DNA of 64,000 bases from Lutimaribacter_A marinistellae. Its GTDB lineage: Bacteria > Pseudomonadota > Alphaproteobacteria > Rhodobacterales > Rhodobacteraceae. The stretch lies in NCBI RefSeq assembly GCF_042648365.1, contig NZ_JBHRXI010000017.1, forward strand, positions 124,001 to 188,000, read 5' to 3'. The notes beneath the pieces were generated by a model. That model had not been told where the DNA came from. It saw only the letters and a program-made list of their open reading frames with translations, and did not search any database. The translations under genes and the position numbers were made by a program. This document shows positions 8,287 through 16,483 of this stretch, piece after piece (the first letter of the stretch is position 1; each line of letters begins with the position of its first letter).

Positions 8287-9606
8287 TCAGACCGCTTCGA
8301 GATAGCTCAGCCAGTGTCGGTCCGGCGGGCGGTCGGCGAAGCGGGCGATCTCTTGCCGCTTGGTCATCGACATATACCGGATCAGGTCGGCGGGAAAGAT
8401 GCGTGCAATGCGCGGATCGCTTTCGAAGCTGTCCACCGCCGCGGTCAGGTCGGCGGTGAGGCGCGGCAGGCCGGTCAGATCATAGGCGTTGCCACGGACG
8501 GGGGCGGGCGGCTGGGCGGCGTTCTCGATCCCGGTCAGCGCCGCGCCGAGGATGGCGGCCAGCACGAGGTAGGGATTGGTGTCGCCGCCCGCGACGCGGT
8601 GCTCGATACGCCGTGCGGCAGGCGCGCCGCCGGGGACGCGTAGCGCGGTGGTACGGTTCTCATAGGCCCAGCAGGCCATGGTCGGCGCATGGGCGCCGGG
8701 CACCAGCCGGTCATAGGAATTGCCGTGCGGCGCAAAGACCAGCGAGCTTGCGGGCATCGCGGCAAGGCAGCCGGCGATGGCGTGGCGCAGCAGGTCGGTA
8801 CCCTTTGCCCCGCCATCGTCGAAGATATTGCGCCCCTCGGCGTCGCAGACCGAGAAATGCACATGCATCCCGTTGCCCGCATCGTCACCGTAAAGCTTGG
8901 CCATGAAGGTCGCGGCAAAGCCGTGCTGGCGGGCCAGCCCCCGCACAAGCGCCTTGAAAAGCCATGTATCGTCGGCGCAGCGCAACGCGTCCTGATGGTT
9001 GAGATTGATCTCGAACTGGCCGATCCCGCTTTCGGAAATGGCGGTCTGGGCGGGAATGCCCATATCCTCGCACGCGTCGTAGAGCGCGTCGAAAAAGGCG
9101 TCGAACGCATCCATCTCGGCAAGCGAGAGCACGGCCTCGTCATGCAGGCGGCGCCCCGTGATGGGGTTGAGCGGCGGCTGGGGAGCATCGCCGCTGGCGT
9201 CGAGCAGCGTGAACTCCAGCTCGGTCGCCGCGATCACGGTCCAGCCGCGCGCGGCGTAGCGGTCGAGAACCGATTTGAGCGCATGGCGCGGGTCGCCGGC
9301 AAAGGGGCGTCCATCCTCGTGAAACAGGCTCATGGGAACCAGCGCGGTGGTGGCCGCGAGCCAGGGAACCGGCACCGGCCCCCGCCCGGTGGGGAGCAGG
9401 ATACCGTCGGCGTCGCCGCTGTCGAAGACCAGTGGGCTGCCATCGATATCGGCGCCCCAGAGATCGACGTTAAGCGCCGAATAGGGCATGCGCACCGCAC
9501 CCTTGTCGAGCTTGTCGGCATAGTTGGCGGGGACCCGCTTGCCGCGCATCTGGCCGTTCAGGTCACAGGCGGCAACGCGCATCGTGTGCAGTGATTTGAG
9601 GTCCAT
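8287..9606 (-). CDS. Second glutamine synthetase family protein (gamma-glutamyl ligase-like)
   Basis: A 439-aa type I glutamine-synthetase-fold protein with ELEF, GQFEINL, MHVHFS and NRTTALRVP motifs at the expected places. It is clearly diverged from the PuuA-like paralogue 1 kb away. It is probably another gamma-glutamyl amine or amino-compound ligase. I prefer the ATG at 9606 (MDLKSL) because GGAG lies six bases ahead; ATGs at 9618 and 9627 are alternatives. It lies 61 bases upstream of the amidotransferase operon on the same strand and has its own upstream TTTGATCAAA palindrome and 14-bp direct repeats. Confidence 0.8.
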   Translation of the reverse strand: MDLKSLHTMRVAACDLNGQMRGKRVPANYADKLDKGAVRMPYSALNVDLWGADIDGSPLVFDSGDADGILLPTGRGPVPVPWLAATTALVPMSLFHEDGRPFAGDPRHALKSVLDRYAARGWTVIAATELEFTLLDASGDAPQPPLNPITGRRLHDEAVLSLAEMDAFDAFFDALYDACEDMGIPAQTAISESGIGQFEINLNHQDALRCADDTWLFKALVRGLARQHGFAATFMAKLYGDDAGNGMHVHFSVCDAEGRNIFDDGGAKGTDLLRHAIAGCLAAMPASSLVFAPHGNSYDRLVPGAHAPTMACWAYENRTTALRVPGGAPAARRIEHRVAGGDTNPYLVLAAILGAALTGIENAAQPPAPVRGNAYDLTGLPRLTADLTAAVDSFESDPRIARIFPADLIRYMSMTKRQEIARFADRPPDRHWLSYLEAV

Positions 9607-9666
9607 CGGGGTCTCCATCGGCGGCATACCCGATGTCTAGCGCGGCCCGAATGCCCTGTCACGGGA

Positions 9667-9676
9667 TTTGATCAAA
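9667..9676. promoter_or_regulatory. TTTGATCAAA palindrome, copy 2
   Basis: A perfect 10-bp palindrome about 60 bases upstream of the glutamine-synthetase-like start at 9606. It shares ATTTGATCAAA with the copy at 8234-8247. The position is consistent with an operator near the promoter of that gene. Confidence 0.55.
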
Positions 9677-9719
9677 AGTTTGGACGGATCACCGGCGGTA
9701 CCTTGCCGGGCTCGGAAAT

Positions 9720-9765
9720 TGACCGTTTTGTACGTGGTCCGGGCAACGGAATGACCGTTTTGTAC
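9720..9765. repeat. Two direct repeats of TGACCGTTTTGTAC
   Basis: TGACCGTTTTGTAC occurs at 9720-9733 and again at 9752-9765, 32 bases apart (about three helical turns) in the non-coding gap between the ABC permease gene and the glutamine-synthetase-like gene. Spacing on one DNA face and placement upstream of the latter gene suggest tandem binding sites for an activator or repressor. No regulator is assigned. Confidence 0.55.
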
Positions 9766-9855
9766 AACGTGGTACCCCCTGCCGCGCCGTGGCTGCGGGG
9801 CGGTGAAGGTACCGTGTCGGAGACGTGCGAGAGCCGCGCGTGGCACGCGCAAAGG

Positions 9856-10662
9856 TTAACGGATCAGGTTCAGCCGCATCTTCATCCGGCCACGCTGTGC
9901 CGATGGCAGGTGCCGGTTCAGGCGCTGGTTCACGAGGCCGAACAGGCCGACGATCAGCAGGGTCAGCAGGATGAAGTAGAAGGCCAGGATCGGATAGGGG
10001 ATGAAGGGGTTGAAGGTCTTGTCGGCAAAGTAGTTCGCGTAATAGAGCGCATCGCCCCGCTGCTGCCATGCCGGGAAGCCCGAGAAGAAGACCAGCGTGG
10101 TGGCGTGGAAAAGAAAGATCGCCTCGTTCGTATAGGCGGGCCATGCCAGCCGCAGCATGGTGGGCCATGTGATCTTGCGGAACTTGGACCATCCCGAGAA
10201 GCCGTAAGCATCGGCAGCCTCGATATCGCCCTTGGGGATCGAGCGCAGCGCGCCGTAGAAGATCTCGCCCGAGTAGGCGGCGGTGTTGAAGAAGAGCACG
10301 ATCAGCGCGCCGAGCCACGCGGCGGTGAACGGGTCGAAGATGGGATGTACGCCTTTGAGGCTGAGGAACAGGAAGTAGGCGAAGAAGAACTGGATGAAGA
10401 GCGGCGAGCCGCGGAAGATGAAGATGAACCATTCGGCCGGTTTGCGGAACAGACGGTTTGTCGACGCCTTGCCAAGGGCCAGCGCGGTGGCGAGGAAGAA
10501 GCCGGTGGCGAGCGCGAGCACGCCGAAATAGACGTTCCAGATCATCCCCGAGCCGATCAGGGTGAAATGCTCGCAGAGCGTATAGCCCTCACGCGGGAGG
10601 AGCCGTTCGCCGATGCCGATGGAGCGCAGGCCGTAATCCTGAATCGTTTGCCAGCAGCTCAT
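9856..10662 (-). CDS. Polar amino acid ABC transporter permease (HisM-like)
   Basis: A 268-aa inner-membrane permease with several hydrophobic helices and the cytoplasmic EAA-type loop (EAADAYGFSGWSKF) that contacts the ATPase. It is the last gene of a four-gene importer (ATPase, binding protein, two permeases). Its ATG overlaps the stop of the first permease by four bases, so they are made together. The family imports basic or polar amino acids; the neighbouring gamma-glutamyl-amine genes suggest a related substrate, which is inference. Confidence 0.85.
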   Translation of the reverse strand: MSCWQTIQDYGLRSIGIGERLLPREGYTLCEHFTLIGSGMIWNVYFGVLALATGFFLATALALGKASTNRLFRKPAEWFIFIFRGSPLFIQFFFAYFLFLSLKGVHPIFDPFTAAWLGALIVLFFNTAAYSGEIFYGALRSIPKGDIEAADAYGFSGWSKFRKITWPTMLRLAWPAYTNEAIFLFHATTLVFFSGFPAWQQRGDALYYANYFADKTFNPFIPYPILAFYFILLTLLIVGLFGLVNQRLNRHLPSAQRGRMKMRLNLIR

Positions 10663-11546
10663 GCCGTCGTCTCCTTGCGCAGGAGCTCACCGCCCGAGGT
10701 GGCCTGACCGTGCGACAGGCGGCGCATCAGCCGTTCGAGCCCGATTTCGGACACGCGGGTCATGGCGAGGTAGAAGATCAGCAGGAACAGGAAGTACCAC
10801 ATCCGCCAGTCGCCATGCGGGTAATCGGTGAAGCGCGATGTCTTGGTGCCGCCCAGCTCGCGCGCCCAGTAAACGATATCCTCGATCCCCAGCAGGAAGA
10901 GGAGCGGCGTTGCCTTGATGAGCACCATCCACAGGTTCGACAGGCCCGGCAGCGCGTAGACCCACATCTGCGGCACGAGGATGCGCCAGAAGGTCTGTCG
11001 CCGGGTCATGCCGTAAGCCTCGGCCGTTTCAAGCTGGGCATGGGGCACGGCGCGCATGGCCCCGAAGAGCACGTTGGCCGCGAAGGCGCCGAAGACGATG
11101 GCAAAGGTGATGACGGCCAGGAAAAAGCCGTAGGTCTCGTGCACCCATTCCGGCGACGTGCCGAGCGGCAGCTTGGCCTGCGGACAGACGAGGAAGTCGG
11201 ATCCCTGCCGGATCGGGTCGGTCCAGTCGGGGCAGAGGATCTGGTGGCGCGTCCATTCGAAGGCCTGGTCGAGCGCGATCACGAAGAAGAGGAAAAAGGC
11301 GATGTCGGGCACGCCGCGGACGATGGCGATGTAACCCTTGCCGAGCCAGCTGACCGGGGCGAACTGCGTCCGGGCCGCCATGGCGCCGAGAAAGCCGAAG
11401 CCCAGTGCCACCGGTGCGGTGATGGCGAGCAGGGCCAGCACCTTCACGAAGGACCAGTAGAAGGACATGTGCACGCCGTTCGTGAGGTAACACGAGAACC
11501 AGCGGATCGTGCCCAGGGTATCGGGGTCGGTGCAGTAAGGAAACAT
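10659..11546 (-). CDS. Polar amino acid ABC transporter permease (HisQ-like)
   Basis: A 295-aa permease with the EAA-type motif (ETAEAYGMTRRQTFWRIL) and N-terminal membrane segments. It carries a longer periplasmic insertion (about residues 95-135, with two Cys) than HisQ. It pairs with the overlapping downstream permease as a heterodimer. It is separated from the binding-protein gene by 128 bases that contain a strong hairpin, which may lower permease expression relative to the binding protein. Confidence 0.85.
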   Translation of the reverse strand: MFPYCTDPDTLGTIRWFSCYLTNGVHMSFYWSFVKVLALLAITAPVALGFGFLGAMAARTQFAPVSWLGKGYIAIVRGVPDIAFFLFFVIALDQAFEWTRHQILCPDWTDPIRQGSDFLVCPQAKLPLGTSPEWVHETYGFFLAVITFAIVFGAFAANVLFGAMRAVPHAQLETAEAYGMTRRQTFWRILVPQMWVYALPGLSNLWMVLIKATPLLFLLGIEDIVYWARELGGTKTSRFTDYPHGDWRMWYFLFLLIFYLAMTRVSEIGLERLMRRLSHGQATSGGELLRKETTA

Positions 11547-11636
11547 CGGGTCGCCTCGGCCGCTCTTTCAGCCCTGCGCGGGCTGTCACCGCGACGGTCC
11601 TGCCCGGAGAGGCCGTGCGCGAGCGTGTCGGGTGGG

Positions 11637-11663
11637 GCAGGGCGGGTCGGGAACCCGCCCTGC
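11637..11663 (-). terminator. Intra-operon hairpin after the binding-protein gene
   Basis: GCAGGGCGGGT and ACCCGCCCTGC form an 11-bp perfect stem with a five-base loop, 12 bases past the stop of the substrate-binding protein gene. There is no T-run. Hairpins here are common in ABC importer operons, where they act as a partial terminator or as 3'-end protection that raises binding-protein output. Confidence 0.6.
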
Positions 11664-11674
11664 GGATGAACGTA

Positions 11675-12409
11675 TCAGTAGGTCTGGGTGTCGTCGCCGA
11701 ACCACTTCTTGAGCAGTTCATTCAGCGTGCCGTCCTCTTTCATCGAGGTGATGGCCGCGTCGAACTTCTCGCGCAGTTCGCCGTCGCTTTCGCGCAGGCC
11801 CATGCCGACGCCACCGCCCAGCGGAACCGGGTCGCCGACGAACATCAGCTCACCGCTCGATTCCTCGACCAACGGCACGAGGTAGTCGCGATCCGCGAAG
11901 ACGGCGTCGGCCTCGCCGTTGCGGACGGCTGCGACGGTTTCCTCGGGGGTGGCGAATTCGACCAGGGTCGCGCCGGATTCGGCGACGTAGCCCGCCTGGA
12001 TGGTGCCGGTCTGCGCGGCGATCACGCCGCCTTCGAGATCGGCGCCCTCGGCTGCCGCGACATAGGCCGAGGCGGTGGGCGGGTAGTAGTCCTGGGTGAA
12101 GTCGATGACCTCATCGCGCTCGTCGGTGATCGACATGCCCGCGACGATGGTGTCGTAGTTGCCCGACACGAGGTTGGGGATGATCGAATCCCAGTCGTTC
12201 TTGACCCATTCGCAGGTCAGTTCGGCGCGGGTGCACAGCTCGTCGCCCAGCTCGCGCTCGAAGCCGTCGATCTCGCCGGCGTCGTTGATGAAGTTATACG
12301 GAGGGTAGGCGCCCTCGGTGCCCATGCGCACGGTCTGCGAATGGCTGCCGGCCAATGCCATACCGGCGCCGAGCGCCAGTGCAGCGGTGGTCAGGATGAG
12401 TGTCTTCAT
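11675..12409 (-). CDS. Polar amino acid ABC transporter periplasmic binding protein
   Basis: A 244-aa protein with a signal peptide (cleavage near ALAGS), then the family-3 solute-binding pattern: GTEGAYPPYNF near the mature N-terminus, DWDSIIPNLVSGNYD and MSITDER. These residues line the amino-acid site of lysine/arginine/ornithine- and histidine-type binding proteins. The ATG at 12409 has AGGGGA ahead of it. The gene follows the ATPase gene by 32 bases. Ligand specificity cannot be read from sequence alone. Confidence 0.87.
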   Translation of the reverse strand: MKTLILTTAALALGAGMALAGSHSQTVRMGTEGAYPPYNFINDAGEIDGFERELGDELCTRAELTCEWVKNDWDSIIPNLVSGNYDTIVAGMSITDERDEVIDFTQDYYPPTASAYVAAAEGADLEGGVIAAQTGTIQAGYVAESGATLVEFATPEETVAAVRNGEADAVFADRDYLVPLVEESSGELMFVGDPVPLGGGVGMGLRESDGELREKFDAAITSMKEDGTLNELLKKWFGDDTQTY

Positions 12410-12441
12410 GAGTGATTCCCCTGTTGAGACGTGGTTTTGTT

Positions 12442-13224
12442 TTATGCCGCCTGCGTGGCCGAGAGAAAGCCCCGCAAGCGTTCGGATTTCGGCGCGCCGA
12501 ACAGCGCGTCCGGCGGGCCTTCCTCTTCGATCAGCCCCTGGTGCAGGAACACCACGTGGCTGGAGATGTCGGCGGCCATCTTCATGTCGTGGGTGACGAT
12601 GATCATCGTGCGGCCCTCGGCGGCGAGGTCCTTGATGACCTTGATCACCTCCTGCTCCAACTCGGGATCGAGCGCGGAGGTGGGTTCGTCGAACAAGAGC
12701 GCCTCGGGCTCCATGCACAGGCCGCGTGCGATGGCGGCGCGCTGTTGCTGGCCACCGGAGAGCTGGGCGGGATAGGCGTCGCACTTGTCGCCGATGCCGA
12801 CCTTGTCGAGATAGTGGCGTGCGGCCTTTTCGACCTCGGCGCGATCACGGCCGAGCACGGTGACGGGCGCCTCCATCACGTTTTGCAGGATGGTCATGTG
12901 GGCCCAGAGGTTGAACTGCTGGAACACCATCGACAGGTTCGTGCGGATGCGCAGCACCTGCTTGGGATCGGCGGGGCGGCGGTCGTGCCCGGCGCCGCGC
13001 CAGCGCACGGGTTCGCCCTTGAAGCAGATGTCGCCCTGCTGGCTGTCTTCGAGCAGGTTGCAGCAGCGCAGCAGCGTCGATTTGCCGGAACCGGAAGAGC
13101 CGATCAGCGACACCACGTCGCCGCGATGGGCGGTTATGTTCACGCCCTTGAGCACTTCGAGCTGGCCGAAGCTCTTGTGCAGGTCTGTGATTTCGATGAC
13201 GGGCGCTGTGGCTGGTTCGGGCAC
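12442..13224 (-). CDS. Polar amino acid ABC transporter ATP-binding protein
   Basis: A 260-aa ABC ATPase of the HisP/GlnQ type: Walker A GSSGSGKST, signature LSGGQQQRAAIARG, Walker B LLFDEPTSALDP and the H-loop VTHD. It is the first gene of the importer operon, with the binding protein and two permeases downstream on the same strand. The insert between Walker A and the signature (about residues 73-87, GAGHDRRPAD) is typical of the HisP subgroup. A separate hairpin-terminated operon ends 105 bases upstream. Confidence 0.88.
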   Translation of the reverse strand: MPEPATAPVIEITDLHKSFGQLEVLKGVNITAHRGDVVSLIGSSGSGKSTLLRCCNLLEDSQQGDICFKGEPVRWRGAGHDRRPADPKQVLRIRTNLSMVFQQFNLWAHMTILQNVMEAPVTVLGRDRAEVEKAARHYLDKVGIGDKCDAYPAQLSGGQQQRAAIARGLCMEPEALLFDEPTSALDPELEQEVIKVIKDLAAEGRTMIIVTHDMKMAADISSHVVFLHQGLIEEEGPPDALFGAPKSERLRGFLSATQAA

Positions 13225-13292
13225 GGGTCGTCCGGGGTTGCTGCGAGTGTTAGGCAGGTATCTGTTCGCAAAACAAGGCGCAATGCAACGTG

Positions 13293-13328
13293 CAATTCGG
13301 CGGAATGGGCGCGTGAACCTCCGAATTG
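13293..13328 (-). terminator. Hairpin directly after the PhnD-like gene
   Basis: CAATTCGGCGG and CCTCCGAATTG form an 11-bp stem with one mismatch, starting right after the TAG stop of the PhnD-like gene. It probably ends the TerB-TerB-PhnD-like unit before the importer operon begins. No T-run follows. Confidence 0.45.
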
Positions 13329-13329
13329 A

Positions 13330-14085
13330 CTAAACGGAATGCAGAATCTCCGCCGGTTCGGGGGGTGTCGGTACGGCGAGGTAATCTTTGGCGGGGATGG
13401 AGACCAGCCCGTTCAGATGCAGGTCGGCCCGGTCGGCGGGGTCCAGCGCCGCGATGGCGTTGCGGATTGCGGCGGCAATGGGCGCGGGGTCGTGCGATAC
13501 GGAAGTTATGTAGGGCAGGCCGGGGGTCGGATCGGTGCGCGCGATCTCTCGCAGCGCATCCGTGGTTCGGTCATGCGCGCGCAGCAGCGTCCAGGTGACC
13601 GCGTCGAGGGCGGCGAGATCGGCGCGACCCTCGGCCACGGCGCGGGCCGAAGCGGCATGTGCGCCGGTCTTTAGCCCGCGTTCGGGTGCGCGCCCCTGCT
13701 GCGCGAACCATGTCACCGGGGCGGACCAGCCCGATTGCGAGCCGCCCTCGTTATAGGCAAAGACCCCCTCGGCCAGAAGCTGGGGCAAGGCGCGGGCATC
13801 GTCGGAGCGGGCAACAAGGACCGAGTTGTAATGGCCGGGCGGGCAATCCGGCAGGCCGTAATCGGGCGTGCCAACCAGCGTGACATCTCCATGCAGCCGG
13901 GTCCGGTAGGGCATGCCGCAGGTCTGGGCCAGCAACAGGTCGGGTGCGCGCCATGTGTCCCATGCCGGCAGGTCGCGCGAGAGGGCATAGGGCCCGTAGC
14001 CGAGGTTTTCGCGGATCAGTGCCCAGTAGCGATCATGCGCGTCGCGCAGTTCGGGCAGGTCGTACATGCCCAGCCAGGCGATCAT
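13330..14085 (-). CDS. PhnD-like phosphate/phosphonate-type substrate-binding protein
   Basis: A 251-aa protein resembling the PhnD/PF12974 periplasmic-binding fold (CGMPYRTRL, FAYNEGGSQSGW, ALDAVTW). It has no obvious signal peptide, so it may be cytoplasmic. No phosphonate permease or ATPase is adjacent, so it is an orphan. Its ATG overlaps the stop of the TerB-like gene by four bases (ATGA), so it is co-translated with that gene. The ligand is unknown and the phosphonate label is family-level only. Confidence 0.65.
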   Translation of the reverse strand: MIAWLGMYDLPELRDAHDRYWALIRENLGYGPYALSRDLPAWDTWRAPDLLLAQTCGMPYRTRLHGDVTLVGTPDYGLPDCPPGHYNSVLVARSDDARALPQLLAEGVFAYNEGGSQSGWSAPVTWFAQQGRAPERGLKTGAHAASARAVAEGRADLAALDAVTWTLLRAHDRTTDALREIARTDPTPGLPYITSVSHDPAPIAAAIRNAIAALDPADRADLHLNGLVSIPAKDYLAVPTPPEPAEILHSV

Positions 14086-14519
14086 CCCCGGGCGGCTTTT
14101 TGCCGGGCCAGCGCCGAGTCGCGGTCATTGACGCCCAGCAGGTTCGAGACGAGGCGCAGCAGCGCGTCCTCTTCCTGCGTGCGTTCGCCGTCGGCGAGGA
14201 CAACGGCCCAGAGTGCCTCGACCACCGCGCGGCGATCTTCGTAGGCGACGGCATCCTTGATGGCACGGGTGAAGCGGACGGTGTCGGGCGCCTCGGCCTC
14301 GAGCGTTTCGGCCTCGGACCTCAGGCTTGTCGCCTCGAACGGGGTGAGGCCATAGCGTTCGGTCACGATCCGGTCGATCCGGGACTTTTCCTCGGGGTCG
14401 TAGCGTTCGTCCGAGCGCGCGATGCGTACGAGCAGCGCGGTCAGGGCCAGCCGCGCATCGTCATCGGGCAGCGGTTCGGGATCGGGATGGGTGAGGCGGT
14501 TGAGAAAATCGCGGAACAT
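14082..14519 (-). CDS. TerB-family protein (second of a tandem pair)
   Basis: A 145-aa mostly helical TerB/tellurite-resistance-type domain with an acidic helix pattern (LVRIARSDERYDPEEKSRID and VVLADGERTQEED). TerB-like proteins bind metal and act in envelope stress or signalling; the exact role here is unknown. It is a clear paralogue of the gene 43 bases upstream, sharing the layout and the LWxVVLADGExxxEE motif. The ATG at 14519 was chosen over longer in-frame extensions that would run into the upstream gene. Confidence 0.75.
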   Translation of the reverse strand: MFRDFLNRLTHPDPEPLPDDDARLALTALLVRIARSDERYDPEEKSRIDRIVTERYGLTPFEATSLRSEAETLEAEAPDTVRFTRAIKDAVAYEDRRAVVEALWAVVLADGERTQEEDALLRLVSNLLGVNDRDSALARQKAARG

Positions 14520-14562
14520 GGCAGTGACCTTAGGGCGCGCAGGGCGCGGGGCCAAGCGCGGA

Positions 14563-15003
14563 TCACAGCCGGGACATGACCCGGGCGCGCGAGGCCTCGC
14601 TGTCGTTGAAGCTGAGACCCATGGCGATGCGGGCCTCCTCGACGATCTTGAGCTCGCCCTCCTTGGTTTCGCCATCGGCGAGCACGACCTCCCACAGGGC
14701 GTCCATCGCGGCGAGCCGTTCCTCGAGACCGGTGGTTTCGCGGATCAGCTTGCCGAACGTGTCGGTTTCGGGCGCGGCGGCATGCAGTTTCTCGCAGGTC
14801 GCGCGCACCTTGGCCGCCTCGATCGCGTTGTGGCTGTAGAGCCGTGCGAGGATGCGGTCGATCAGGCTGATCTCTTCGAGCTGGTAGTCGCGGTCGGCCT
14901 GCGCCACGCGCACCAGCAGCGCGCCGAGCGCAAGCTCGGCATCGGGATCGGGCAGGTGGGTTTCCTGTGGCGGGCGGAACGCCGCGAAGAATTTTTTCAG
15001 CAT
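14563..15003 (-). CDS. TerB-family protein (first of a tandem pair)
   Basis: A 146-aa TerB-type helical protein with LLVRVAQADRDYQLEEISLI and WEVVLADGETKEGE. It aligns along its length with the next gene, so the two arose by tandem duplication. It is the upstream member of a TerB-TerB-PhnD-like set. No ter operon partners (TerC/D/E/Z) are present, so tellurite resistance should not be assumed. Confidence 0.78.
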   Translation of the reverse strand: MLKKFFAAFRPPQETHLPDPDAELALGALLVRVAQADRDYQLEEISLIDRILARLYSHNAIEAAKVRATCEKLHAAAPETDTFGKLIRETTGLEERLAAMDALWEVVLADGETKEGELKIVEEARIAMGLSFNDSEASRARVMSRL

Positions 15004-15045
15004 GGAGTCCCCTTAGCGCCGAATACGCGTTCCGCCAAGGGGGGA

Positions 15046-15339
15046 TCAGCCTTCGTAGCCGCGAATGATGACCATGTCGCCGGTCGAGACCGGGTCTCGG
15101 ATCGCCTTGGCCTGCTGGTAGCCGGGGCTGTCGTAGCATTCGAGCGCGGCCTCGTAGCTGGGAAACTCGATCACCACGGTGCGTTTGCGGGCCTTGCCCT
15201 CTTTCTCGACCCGTTCGCCGGCGCGGACGAGAAAGCGCGCGCCATATTCCTTGAACGGGGCCGCGTTGGCGGCGATGTACTGCTTGTAGATCTCCATGTC
15301 GTGAACATCGACATGCGCGACCCAATAGCCCTTGGCCAT
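15046..15339 (-). CDS. DUF1330 family protein
   Basis: A 97-aa protein with the dimeric alpha-beta barrel pattern of DUF1330 (KGYWVAHVDVHD, VVIEFPSYEAALECYDSPGYQ). The family has no settled biochemical role. The ATG at 15339 has an appropriately placed GGAGG-like sequence (GGGAGGAAAGTG) ahead of it. It is transcribed away from the dipeptidase and towards the TerB pair. Confidence 0.82.
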   Translation of the reverse strand: MAKGYWVAHVDVHDMEIYKQYIAANAAPFKEYGARFLVRAGERVEKEGKARKRTVVIEFPSYEAALECYDSPGYQQAKAIRDPVSTGDMVIIRGYEG

Positions 15340-15436
15340 CACTTTCCTCCCTGTCTGACGGGGGCAGAGTGGCGCGGATGGGCGCGGTGTGCAATCCCGC
15401 TTGCGGAGCGGCCGCGTTCCGGCGCAAGGTCCCGCC

Positions 15437-16477
15437 ATGACACTGATTTTCGATGGGCACAACGATGTGCTGACCAAACTGGCCCGGGCCGGCGGCGCGT
15501 CCGCCGCGGCGGGCTTTGCCGAAGGATTGCCGGGACAGCTGGACCTGCCACGCGCCCGCGAAGGCGGATTCGGAGGAGGGTTCTTTGCGATCTGGGCGCA
15601 ATCGCCCGGAGTGCTGGACCCGTCCGGCCCCCGGCCCGCGGAATATGACCTGGCGATGCCGCCCGAGATCCCCGAGGCGGAAGCTTGGGAGATGATCCGG
15701 GTCGAGGCCGAAACGATGCTGGAGCTGGACCGGCTGGGCGCCGTGCGCCTGTGCCGCAGCGTGGCCGAGATCGACGCTGCCCGGGCCGAGGGCGTTCTGG
15801 CGGGTGTGATGCACCTGGAGGGGGCCGAGGGGCTGGATGCCGGGCTGACGCGGCTGGAGGAGCTTCATACGATGGGGTTGCGCTCGCTCGGGCCTGTCTG
15901 GTCGCGGCCCAACCCGTTCGGACATGGCGTGCCGTTCCGCTACCCCTCGGACGGGGATATCGGCGCGGGCCTGACGGAACGGGGCCGCGAATTGGTGGCG
16001 CGTTGCGATGCGCTGGGCGTGCTGGTGGACCTGAGCCACCTGAACGTGGCCGGTATGCGCGACGTGGCAGAGATATCGTCGAAGCCGCTGGTCGCGACCC
16101 ATTCCAACGCCCATGCGGTGGCCCCCCATGCCCGCAACCTGACCGATGAACAGCTGGCGATGATCGCGGCGACGGGCGGTGTTGCCGGCCTGAATTTCGA
16201 GTGCAGCTTTCTGCGCGGGGATGGCCAGCCCGATACCGATATCCCCGAGGACGCGGTGCTGAGCATGCTGGGCCACATGCTGGACCGGTTGGGCGAAGAG
16301 GGGGTCGCGATCGGGTCCGATTACGACGGCTGCGACCCGCCCTATTGGCTGGACCGGGTCGAGAAGCTGCCGGCGCTTGTGCAGATGATGGAGCGTGCGG
16401 GGTATCCTGCGGCGCGGATCGAACGGATCTGCTGGGGCAACTGGATGCGCGTGCTGCGTGAGACCTGGGGCGCGTGA
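15437..16477 (+). CDS. Membrane dipeptidase family (M19) zinc dipeptidase
   Basis: A 346-aa protein with the M19 metal-site motifs in order: DGHND at the N-terminus, HLEGAEGL, DLSHLN, THSNAHA and GSDYDG near the C-terminus. The family hydrolyses dipeptides, including D-amino-acid ones, with two zinc ions. No signal peptide is evident, so the bacterial enzyme is probably cytoplasmic. It starts at the ATG at 15437, divergent from DUF1330. Confidence 0.87.
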   Translation: MTLIFDGHNDVLTKLARAGGASAAAGFAEGLPGQLDLPRAREGGFGGGFFAIWAQSPGVLDPSGPRPAEYDLAMPPEIPEAEAWEMIRVEAETMLELDRLGAVRLCRSVAEIDAARAEGVLAGVMHLEGAEGLDAGLTRLEELHTMGLRSLGPVWSRPNPFGHGVPFRYPSDGDIGAGLTERGRELVARCDALGVLVDLSHLNVAGMRDVAEISSKPLVATHSNAHAVAPHARNLTDEQLAMIAATGGVAGLNFECSFLRGDGQPDTDIPEDAVLSMLGHMLDRLGEEGVAIGSDYDGCDPPYWLDRVEKLPALVQMMERAGYPAARIERICWGNWMRVLRETWGA

Positions 16478-16483
16478 GGGGAA

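Noticed and set aside
13330..15003. Tellurite resistance operon
   Set aside because: Only TerB-type domains are present. TerC, TerD/E and TerZ-type genes are missing.
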